DNA of 7,438 nucleotides. Origin: JBHHZI01 sp046757965 (GTDB taxonomy: Bacteria; Acidobacteriota; Polarisedimenticolia; SMYD01). The stretch is from assembly GCA_046757965.1 (NCBI GenBank), contig JBHHZI010000151.1:1-7438 (forward strand), given 5' to 3'. Positions 1 through 7,200 of the stretch are shown in pieces (within the stretch, counting starts at the first letter, position 1; every line of letters starts with the position of its first letter). A model generated the notes under the pieces. The model ran no database searches, was not told the DNA's origin, and saw nothing but the letters and a program-made list of their open reading frames with translations. A program made the translations under genes and the position numbers.

Positions 1-14
1 ACCGCATCGATTGA

Positions 15-28
15 GGCCCGGCTGGGCC
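15..28. other. Small GC hairpin at the left edge
   Basis: A perfect 5-bp inverted repeat (GGCCC and GGGCC) encloses a GGCT loop. It lies between an unseen upstream gene and the first CDS. It could be part of an intrinsic terminator for that gene, but no T-run follows. In such GC-rich sequence a 5-bp stem may be chance. Confidence 0.2.
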
Positions 29-36
29 GGACGCGG

Positions 37-42
37 TACAAT
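37..42 (+). promoter_or_regulatory. Candidate -10 element (TACAAT) just before the first CDS
   Basis: TACAAT matches five of six bases of the sigma70 -10 consensus and stands out in very GC-rich surroundings. The best -35 candidate, TTGAGG at 11-16, is 20 bases away, which is longer than ideal. Transcription would start near 48-50, directly at the ATG at 51, so the mRNA would be leaderless or nearly so. AAGGGG at 43-48 is the only Shine-Dalgarno-like run and sits only two bases from the ATG. The hexamer is seen; its promoter function is inferred. Confidence 0.35.
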
Positions 43-50
43 AAGGGGAC

Positions 51-3000
51 ATGCGGCTCGACAGAACCAGAGGCACTCCGCCGCCGGGCTCGGAGGGCGG
101 CGCGGCCTGCCGTCTGCCGGGGCCGTCTCCGTGGGCCCTGGGCGCCGTCGTCCTGGCCCTCATCGTGGCACCGGCCGCCGGTCTCGCCCAGACGCTTCCT
201 CTCCAGTTCCTCAATCTTGCCCTCCCGGACGCCGTCAAGGGCCAGCCCTACGACGACGGGGGCATTCCCGCCGGCCAGGTCTTCATCGCGGCCTGCGGCG
301 GCTTCTCGCCCTACACCTTCTCCCTCCTCGACGGCGACGTGCCGGCGGGCATGCAGATGGAGAGCAACGGCCACCTCTCCGGCACGCCGACGGACTGTGG
401 CTCCTCGGTGTTCCAGGTGCGCGTCGTCGACAGCATCGACACCACCCTGGACGGCACGTTCGTGCTGGATGTCGGCGGGCCGGGCGACCTCGTGGCTCCG
501 GCGCAGGTGAATGTCTCGGTGGAGGCGGGACAGACCGCCGGCGTCACCGTCAATCTCACCAATGACGGGTGTGACGATGTTGCCTTCGCCACGCAGACCG
601 CCGATTTCGGCTCGTCGCCCCCGGTGCCGCTGGCCGCCTGGGCGCTGGCCGGCGTGGCCGGGGAGATGGCCGTGGGCGGTCCGGTGCCGCGCACGGTGGG
701 GAGTGTGCAGGGGCCGCGTCCCACGCGCGGCGAGGGCTGGTCGATGAGCGCCGACGGTCGGCTGCTCGACGGCGAGGGCAATCTGGCGGGCGTGGCGCGC
801 GTCGGGCGAGACGGCCTGCAGGCGGCCCCGGCGCCGGGTCAGACCTCCGTCCTCTACATCAACGAATCGGCCACCACCGGTGAGATCGACCGATTCACGG
901 GTCTCGGGTTCTTCGTGGTGGAGGCGGTCGTCCCGCAGGCGCTGGATGCCGGGCTCCTCGATGCCTTCGATGTTGTCTACCTGGTGGCGGCCACCGACTC
1001 CGCCTTCCCGTCACGGGACGCCATCATGCGCTACGTGTGGGAGGGGGGCGGCCTGGTGATCGAGCAGGTCGAGGTGAGCGGCATGGTGCCGCTGCTGCCG
1101 GCCGGCTATGCGCTCGACGCCACCGTCTCGCCGCCCGGCGGCAGCAACAGCGACATCGTGTTCACGCTGGAAGGCGGTTTCGATCCGCTCACCTCCGGCC
1201 TGTTTCAATCGGACCTGGCCACCAGCTTCGATACCACGTTCCTGAAGACCTCCGGGGAGCGGTGGACCTGGCTCGCCGGACAGAATGACCAGCGCGATGG
1301 CAACGGCAACATTCAACTGGGCGCCCTGGCGCGCGCGACTCTCGGCGAGGGCCGGATCATCTACCACACCGGCAACCTCGGCACCTCCGTGTCGCCCGGC
1401 GTGCTCAACGGCAGTGATGCCTACCTCTTCCAGCTCATCGATCAGGCGGCGAGCGGCGGGGCGCAGACCTCCTGCCCCTGGCTGGGCGAGGCCGCCGGCG
1501 CCAGCAACGTGCGGGCCGGCCTGACGAACGTGACCGCGGTGGAATCGTTCGACATCACCGGCGAGACCGTGACCCTGACCCTGCCCGCCGACGCCACCGG
1601 TCTGGCCGTCGGCACCCACTCCTGCCGGCTGACACTCCTCACCGACGAGACCGGCACGCTCGAGACATCCATCGACGTCACCCTGACCGTCACCGACCCG
1701 GCGGCGCCGACCATCACCATCGACGAGCTGGAACCCGCCAACCCGGGCACGCCGTATGGCGACACCGTCACGGCGGCGGGCGGGACGCCGCCGTACACGT
1801 TCACCCTGCTGTCGGGGGCCTTGCCCGCCGGGCTGGTCCTCGATGCGTTGACCGGCGCCGTCTCGGGGACGCCGACCGAAGCCGGGATGTTTCTCCCCAC
1901 CTTCCGGCTGACCGACAGTCTGGGCGCGTTCTCCGACAAGCTGGTGCCGATCTCATCCGGGTTCCACATCACCACCGGGTCGCTCCCCGACGCGATCATC
2001 GGGCAGGTGTATGCCGAGCCGATCTTCGTCACCGGAGGGGTGCCGCCGTACTCGTTCGAGATCGAGGCTGCCATCGATCTGGCCCTGCCGGTGGCCGACC
2101 CCAACCAGCCGGAGGCGCAACTCTGCGCCACGACCGATCTGGGAGGGGGGGGCCAGAGTACCGACTGTGCGCTGGTGGCCGGCGCCTACCGCGTGACCTT
2201 CGGCAGCGTGGCCGGCTTCGTGAGCCCACCGGACGCCGAGATCCTCGTCGGCGAGGGCGGGGCGGTCTCGGTGGTCGGCGATTACCTGCAGCAGGGGTCG
2301 GTGACGGTGACCGCCAGCATTCCCGATGCCAGCTACCTGCTGTTCGGCGAGACGCCGGCGGGGGAGGTCAGCCTGACCGCCGGCGGTGACTCCACCACCT
2401 TCACCGACCTGACACCCGGCACCTACACGCTGTTCTTCGACGCCGTCACGGCGTTCACCACGCCGCCGGATCAGGCCGGCACGCTCACCGAGGGTGGGGC
2501 CCTGACCTTCAACGGCGATTACCAGCTCGTGCCCGGGGCCATCCGCGTCAAGACGAATCTCGGTTTCGAGGCGACCTTCGTCGTCACGGCCACCACCGCG
2601 CAGGGGCCGATCACTCTGGATGGTTCCGGCCCGCGGACCATCTTCCTGGACCAGCCGGCGGGTGACTACACGGTCACCTTCGACCCGGTGGCGGGGTTCG
2701 ACACGCCGCCTCCGCAGACCGGCACGCTGGTGTTTTCCGATTCCCTGACCTTGAGCGGGACCTACGTCGCCACGGCTGCCCTGGCCGCGACGCCGGACGG
2801 GCCGCTGGCCGCGGCTCCGGTCGGCCCGGTGCGCGGCGCGACGGCCGCTTCCCCCGCCGTTCCCGGACTGTTCGAGGATGGCACCGGCACCGGGACGGTG
2901 ACGGTCGTAAGCGACGCGCCGGGGGCCACGTTCCGCATCCTGGGGCAGGGCATCCCCAGTGAGCTGTCCCTCGTGGAGCCGGGTGGGCTGGCGGGCAACG

Positions 3001-3944
3001 GTGCGTCGCTGGCCGGGGTGATGCTCAGCCTGACCGATCCGTTGCTGTTCGGTGGCCGCCGCGTGCCGCTGGCGGTCATCGCCCACGACTCGGACAGCCC
3101 GCCGAACAGCTTCCGGCGCGCGTACGCCATCAACGTGTTCGATGCCCCGTTCCTCAGCTCCATCCGGCCGGCCACGGCGGCGCACTCCCAGGTGTTCGAT
3201 CTGGAGATCTTCGGCTTCGGTCTGCGGACGTCGGCGACGCTCTCCGTGGGGAACGGCGTGACCCTCGACCCGCCGGCCGTGGGACCGGGAAGCGGCGGCA
3301 CGTCATCGCTCGTCACCGAGGCCCGCATCGATCCCGACGCCCTGCTCTCTGCCCGTGATGTCGTCTACACCGACACACGACTGTCCGGGACGGCGTTCGG
3401 TTCGCAGGTCCGCCTGCCCGGCGCCCTGCGGCTGTTCGCGAATGCCACGCTCATCGACCTGGATGGCTCGGGACGTATCGACGGGTTCGAGCTGGCGCGC
3501 GTGGCGCGCGACTTCGGCCTGAGCTCGACCGATCCGCTGTTCGACCCCGTCCTGGACTTCACCCGGGATGGCACCATCGACGGCGACGATCTCGGCAGCC
3601 TGTCGGTGGTGTTCGGGCGGCGGTCTCTCGACTACGACCCGGCGGACTTGCCCCTGCCGGCCGGCACCATCGGCGTGCCGTACGATATCGGCGGCGACCC
3701 GGTCACCATCCGCTACCTCGGCGGCAACGGCGCCATCGCCATGCGGCAGATCGCCGGGACGTTGCCCGATGGCCTGGTCCTGACGCTGGTGGCCGGATCG
3801 GCCCCGCCCGACACCACCGAGTTGACGCTCACCGGGGTGCCCGCCGAGACCGGCACGTTCCAGTTCACCGTGCAGTCGACGGACAGTTTCTTCGCCATCG
3901 CCACCCGGCAGTTCACCGTCGTCATCGATCCGCCCACCCCGTAG
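51..3944 (+). CDS. Large secreted multidomain protein with He_PIG (putative Ig-like) domains and a dockerin-like module
   Basis: This 1297-residue protein is probably exported; its exact function is unknown. Residues 1-46 form a signal peptide with a long arginine/proline-rich N-region, a hydrophobic core (about 28-43) and a likely cleavage site after GLA46. He_PIG-like domains lie at about 49-143, 553-637 and 1195-1295, with hallmarks such as GGTPPYTFTL, LPAGL and SGTPTEAG. A fourth starts at 638 but seems interrupted after 671. BACON-like halves at about 150-186 and 473-550 flank a Rossmann/GATase1-like segment (about 266-467, with YVWEGGGLVI and GRIIYHTGNLG). Beta repeats of about 80 residues start near 711, 790 and 871. 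An IPT/TIG-like domain follows (about 1035-1110). A dockerin-like pair of calcium loops is at D1136-E1147 and D1169-D1180. No LPXTG, PEP-CTERM or other sorting tail is visible. Extracellular binding or scaffolding is inferred. No catalytic triad was identified, so enzyme activity should not be assumed. The ATG at 51 is chosen because it places the signal peptide at the N-terminus. Confidence 0.88.
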   Translation: MRLDRTRGTPPPGSEGGAACRLPGPSPWALGAVVLALIVAPAAGLAQTLPLQFLNLALPDAVKGQPYDDGGIPAGQVFIAACGGFSPYTFSLLDGDVPAGMQMESNGHLSGTPTDCGSSVFQVRVVDSIDTTLDGTFVLDVGGPGDLVAPAQVNVSVEAGQTAGVTVNLTNDGCDDVAFATQTADFGSSPPVPLAAWALAGVAGEMAVGGPVPRTVGSVQGPRPTRGEGWSMSADGRLLDGEGNLAGVARVGRDGLQAAPAPGQTSVLYINESATTGEIDRFTGLGFFVVEAVVPQALDAGLLDAFDVVYLVAATDSAFPSRDAIMRYVWEGGGLVIEQVEVSGMVPLLPAGYALDATVSPPGGSNSDIVFTLEGGFDPLTSGLFQSDLATSFDTTFLKTSGERWTWLAGQNDQRDGNGNIQLGALARATLGEGRIIYHTGNLGTSVSPGVLNGSDAYLFQLIDQAASGGAQTSCPWLGEAAGASNVRAGLTNVTAVESFDITGETVTLTLPADATGLAVGTHSCRLTLLTDETGTLETSIDVTLTVTDPAAPTITIDELEPANPGTPYGDTVTAAGGTPPYTFTLLSGALPAGLVLDALTGAVSGTPTEAGMFLPTFRLTDSLGAFSDKLVPISSGFHITTGSLPDAIIGQVYAEPIFVTGGVPPYSFEIEAAIDLALPVADPNQPEAQLCATTDLGGGGQSTDCALVAGAYRVTFGSVAGFVSPPDAEILVGEGGAVSVVGDYLQQGSVTVTASIPDASYLLFGETPAGEVSLTAGGDSTTFTDLTPGTYTLFFDAVTAFTTPPDQAGTLTEGGALTFNGDYQLVPGAIRVKTNLGFEATFVVTATTAQGPITLDGSGPRTIFLDQPAGDYTVTFDPVAGFDTPPPQTGTLVFSDSLTLSGTYVATAALAATPDGPLAAAPVGPVRGATAASPAVPGLFEDGTGTGTVTVVSDAPGATFRILGQGIPSELSLVEPGGLAGNGASLAGVMLSLTDPLLFGGRRVPLAVIAHDSDSPPNSFRRAYAINVFDAPFLSSIRPATAAHSQVFDLEIFGFGLRTSATLSVGNGVTLDPPAVGPGSGGTSSLVTEARIDPDALLSARDVVYTDTRLSGTAFGSQVRLPGALRLFANATLIDLDGSGRIDGFELARVARDFGLSSTDPLFDPVLDFTRDGTIDGDDLGSLSVVFGRRSLDYDPADLPLPAGTIGVPYDIGGDPVTIRYLGGNGAIAMRQIAGTLPDGLVLTLVAGSAPPDTTELTLTGVPAETGTFQFTVQSTDSFFAIATRQFTVVIDPPTP
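2181..2772 (+). repeat. Tandem beta-repeat segment, about 80 residues per unit, inside the large secreted protein
   Basis: Three related stretches begin AGAYRVTF, PGTYTLFF and AGDYTVTF, with their tyrosines at residues 713, 792 and 873 (spacings 79 and 81). Each continues with a V-x-x-F-x-x-PP segment and ends in a short strand of the G-D/T-Y type. Between them lie strands beginning GSVTV (749) and GAIRV (829); a further related strand, GTVTV, lies at 948. The pattern resembles PEGA-like or carboxypeptidase-regulatory-like beta repeats common in large exported bacterial proteins. The copies have diverged strongly at the DNA level, so this is an old protein-level repeat and not a recent duplication. 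Confidence 0.65.
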
Positions 3945-3976
3945 CGGCTTGGGTCCGCAGGCCGCCCCGGCGCCCT

Positions 3977-3994
3977 CCCGGCGTCGCCGCCGGG
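3977..3994 (+). terminator. Possible hairpin terminator after the large secreted protein gene
   Basis: A perfect 7-bp GC stem (CCCGGCG and CGCCGGG) with a TCGC loop starts 32 bases after the stop codon. No T-tract follows, so it is not a classical intrinsic terminator. It could still halt transcription or protect the 3' end. A separate promoter for the next gene lies just downstream, which fits a transcript boundary here. Confidence 0.35.
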
Positions 3995-4027
3995 CCGCGG
4001 CGTGACGATCCGGGGACTGCCGATCAG

Positions 4028-4043
4028 CCCCAAACCATGGTAG
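4028..4043. promoter_or_regulatory. NrdR box 1 (weaker, distal copy)
   Basis: CCCCAAACCATGGTAG matches about 8 of 16 positions of the NrdR-box consensus acaCwAtATaTwGtgt. It is identical to the proximal box at 10 of 16 positions, including the whole first half CCCCAA. It starts exactly 32 bases before that box, about three helical turns. NrdR sites are known to occur as pairs at such whole-turn spacing, and this spacing is the main argument for this weak copy. Confidence 0.5.
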
Positions 4044-4053
4044 AATCAGGACG

Positions 4054-4081
4054 TTGACACCCCAAGATCTTGTGGTAGCAT
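4054..4081 (+). promoter_or_regulatory. Sigma70-type promoter of nrdJ
   Basis: A perfect -35 hexamer, TTGACA (4054-4059), is followed after 16 bases by TAGCAT (4076-4081), which matches four of six bases of the -10 consensus. Transcription is predicted to start near 4088, giving a leader of about 140 nt before the nrdJ ATG. The spacer coincides exactly with the stronger NrdR-like box, so bound NrdR would cover the space between the two hexamers. A TAGAAT at 4041-4046 is an alternative -10 but has no good -35. Confidence 0.7.
4060..4075. promoter_or_regulatory. NrdR box 2 (stronger, proximal copy, in the promoter spacer)
   Basis: CCCCAAGATCTTGTGG is a near-perfect inverted repeat. Its core CAAGATCTTG is fully palindromic, and the symmetry extends to A4059 and T4076 with one mismatched pair. 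It agrees with about 11 of 16 positions of the NrdR consensus, including the conserved C-W-A flank and the central AT. NrdR is the zinc-ribbon/ATP-cone repressor of ribonucleotide reductase genes that senses dATP/ATP. The location directly upstream of a ribonucleotide reductase gene makes the assignment strong. The nrdR gene itself is not in the window. Confidence 0.72.
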
Positions 4082-4206
4082 GGCCGGCGCTCCGGGACTT
4101 GCTCAGGATGCGGCGAAGGGGTGGAGGGCCCTTCGGAAGGCCGGCCGGGCGCCACGACCCGCGATGATCTCCCGGTGCCGACCCGTCTCGGATTCTCTGG
4201 CCTGAT

Positions 4207-4219
4207 CTCCTGAAAGGAG
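4207..4219 (+). promoter_or_regulatory. nrdJ ribosome binding site inside a hairpin
   Basis: AGGAG (4215-4219) is a strong Shine-Dalgarno sequence seven bases before the ATG at 4227, and it fixes that start. The five bases CTCCT at 4207-4211 are its perfect complement, separated by a GAA loop, so the leader RNA could fold and hide the ribosome binding site. The 8-base string TGATCTCC, which overlaps this anti-Shine-Dalgarno arm at 4203-4210, is repeated at 4165-4172 and offers a second possible partner. The binding site is well supported; its regulatory masking is inferred. Confidence 0.7.
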
Positions 4220-4226
4220 CCTGTTC

Positions 4227-7200
4227 ATGCGTGTTTCCCGCCGGCTGACGGACCCCGCAGTCCACCCCCTCGACCAGATCGAATACGAGAAGCGATCCTC
4301 GGTGATCACCAACCCCGACGGGTCTGTCGTGTTCGAGATGAAGGACGTGGAGGTCCCCGTCGACTGGTCGCAGCTCGCCACCGACATCGTCGTGTCGAAG
4401 TACTTCCGCAAGGCGGGCGTGCCGGGAACCGGCCGGGAAACGTCGGTCCGGCAGGTGATCACGCGTATTTCGCGCACCATCCGTGAGGCGGGCGAAACGC
4501 TGGGAGATTACTTCGACGGCGAGGAGGACGCGGAGGCCTTCGAGGCCGAGCTGGCCGCGCTGCTGGTCAGCCAGTCGGGCGCCTTCAATTCTCCCGTCTG
4601 GTTCAACTGCGGCCTCTACCACCGGTACGGGATCGAGGGGTCGGCGGGCAACTGGGCCTGGAACCCGGCAACGGATGATGTCGAGCCCGTGCCGCACGCC
4701 TACGAGCATCCCCAGTGCTCGGCCTGTTTCATCCAGGGGCTGGACGACGACCTCGGCTCGATCTTCGACCTGGTGCGTTCCGAGGCCCGGGTCTTCAAGT
4801 ACGGGTCGGGGACCGGCACCAACTTCTCCGGCCTGCGTGCCAGCCACGAGCAGCTCTCGGGCGGCGGCACCTCGTCGGGGCTGATGTCATTCCTGGAGGT
4901 CTTCGACCGGGCCGCCGGCGCCACGAAGTCGGGTGGCACCACCCGCCGGGCGGCCAAGATGGTCGTCCTCGACATGGACCACCCCGAGATCGAGGAGTTC
5001 ATCGACTGGAAGGTCCGCGAGGAGCGCAAGGTGGCGGCGCTGATCGCGGCGGGCTATCCGTCCGATTTCAACGGTGAGGCGTACCACACCGTGTCGGGCC
5101 AGAACTCCAACAACTCCGTGCGGGTCACCGACGAGTTCATGCGGGCCGTCCTGTCGGATGGCTCCTGGGAGACGCGCAACCGCATGGACGGCGAGGTCCA
5201 CCGCACCTATCGGGCCCGCGACCTCATGACCCGCGTGGCCGAGGCGGCCTGGGCCTGTGCCGATCCCGGGGTCCAGTACGACACCACCATCAACGACTGG
5301 CACACCTGCGCGGCGACCGACCGGATCCGCGCGTCCAACCCGTGCAGCGAGTTCGTCTTCCTCGACGACACGGCGTGCAATCTCGCCTCCATCAACCTGA
5401 TGAAATTCCTGCACGAGGACGGGACATTCGACATCGACGGCTTCCGGCACGCCTGCTTCATCTTCCTGCTCGCCCAGGAGATCCTGGTCGATTTTTCCTC
5501 CTACCCCACGCGCAAGATCGCCCGGGCCAGCCACGAGTTCCGGCCACTCGGACTGGGATATGCGAATCTCGGAACGCTCCTCATGGTGAAGGGCCTGCCC
5601 TACGATTCCGATGAAGGCCGGGCCATCGCCGCGGCTATCACCGCGATCATGACCGGCCGGGCCTACCAGACCTCCGCCCGGATCGCGAAGACCAAGGGCG
5701 CCTTTCCCGGGTTCGAGGTCAACCGGGAATCGATGATGCGTGTGATGCGGCAGCACCGCGATGCGGCGTGTGCCATCGATCCCTCCTGCTGTCCTGCGGA
5801 TCTGCTGGCCGCGGCGCATGACGAGTGGAACGAGTGCCTGGATCTGGGCGCCAAGCATGGTTTCCGGAACGCCCAGGCCACCGTGCTGGCCCCGACCGGA
5901 ACCATCGGCCTGTTGATGGATTGCGACACCACCGGAGTGGAGCCGGACTTCGCCCCGGTGAAGTTCAAGAAGCTGGCCGGCGGCGGATACTTCAAGATCG
6001 TCAACGAGTCGGTGCCTCGCGCCCTGCGCACCCTCGGTTACTCGGCCGAGGAGGTGCGCGACATGGTGACCTATGCGCGCGGCACCCAGTCTCTGTCCGG
6101 CGTGCCGTTCGTCAACCGGGAGACGCTGCTTGCGCGCGGGCTTCTGGCGGAGGAGATCGACCGGGTCGAGGCCGCGCTCCCGTCGGCGCTCAACCTGGCC
6201 GGGGCCTTCAATCGCCACGTCCTGGGAGATGACGCGTTGCGGCGGCTCGACTTCGACCTGGCGACGGCGCCGTCCGGTGACCACCTTCTCGCCGCACTGG
6301 GCTACACGACCGCGGAGATCGAGGCGGCGAATGACACGGTCTGTGGCGCCATGACTCTGGAAGGGGCGCCTCACCTGCGGGATGAACATCTGGCCGTGTT
6401 CGATTGCGCCAATCGCTGCGGCAATCGAGGCACGCGCTTCATCGCGCCGATGGGACATGTGCGCATGATGGGAGCGGTCCAGCCGTTTCTGTCCGGGGCC
6501 ATCTCCAAGACCGTGAACCTGCCTCACGAGGCCACCGTGAAGGATGTCGAGGAGATCTATGTCGAGGGCTGGAAGCTGGGCCTGAAGGCGGTCGCGCTCT
6601 ACCGAGACGGCTGCAAGCTCTCGCAGCCGCTGAATGCGACCTCCGGGGAGGGTGCCGTCGCCGAGGCGCCGGCCGATCGGCCGGTGCCGATCCCGGTGGC
6701 GGTGGCCCAGGCCGCGCCCCCGGTGCCGCCGGAAGAGCGCCGGGGCATGCGCCGCCGGCTGCCGAAGAAGCGCCGGGGGTTCACCCAGGAAGCCCGTGTC
6801 GGCGGACAGAAGATCTACATCCGCACCGGCGAGTACGAGGTGGAGGACGGCGAGCTGCGTCTTGGTGAGATCTTCCTGGACATGGCCAAGGAGGGCGCGG
6901 CGTACCGGAGCCTGATGAACTGCTTCGCCATCGCGGTGTCTCTCGGGCTGCAGTACGGCGTGCCGCTGGAAGAATACGTCGACGTCTTCACCTTCACCCG
7001 CTTCGAACCTCAGGGCCCGGTCTCGGGCCACCCGAACATCAAGATCGCCACCTCGCTGATGGATTACGTCTTCCGGGTGCTCGGCTACGAGTACCTGGGC
7101 CGGACCGATTTCCTGCAGGTAAAGCCCCAGGAAGCGCCCACCGGGCAGGCGGGCACGCCGCCGGCGCCGGCCGGGCGTGACCAGGAGCCGGGGCTGACCC

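Noticed and set aside
11..565. A 184-codon + strand frame starting upstream of the large gene
   Set aside because: It overlaps the true signal-peptide frame in another phase, and its translation is Arg/Pro/Gly-rich with no domain signature.
2136..2192. Frameshift at the G-tract explaining the broken third He_PIG domain
   Set aside because: The reading frame is coherent on both sides. The downstream repeats are in the same frame as the upstream domains, so no frameshift is needed.
1953..3185. A 410-codon minus-strand frame
   Set aside because: Antisense shadow of the secreted protein gene; Arg/Gly-rich and without recognisable motifs.
4083..4226. Cobalamin riboswitch in the nrdJ leader
   Set aside because: Considered because the enzyme uses B12. 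The B12-box core (GCCACTG) and the other conserved riboswitch segments are absent, the leader is short for this class, and a B12-dependent enzyme is not the usual target of such switches.
3303..4847. A 514-codon minus-strand frame spanning the end of the first gene, the intergenic region and the start of nrdJ
   Set aside because: It crosses two real + strand genes and the nrdJ promoter. Its product has no domain signature, and codon bias explains the openness.
4887..7031. A 714-codon open frame on the minus strand opposite nrdJ
   Set aside because: It is a shadow of the GC-biased nrdJ coding frame. Its translation is a low-complexity Arg/Gly/His/Val-rich sequence with no recognisable domain, while the + strand gives a clear NrdJ.
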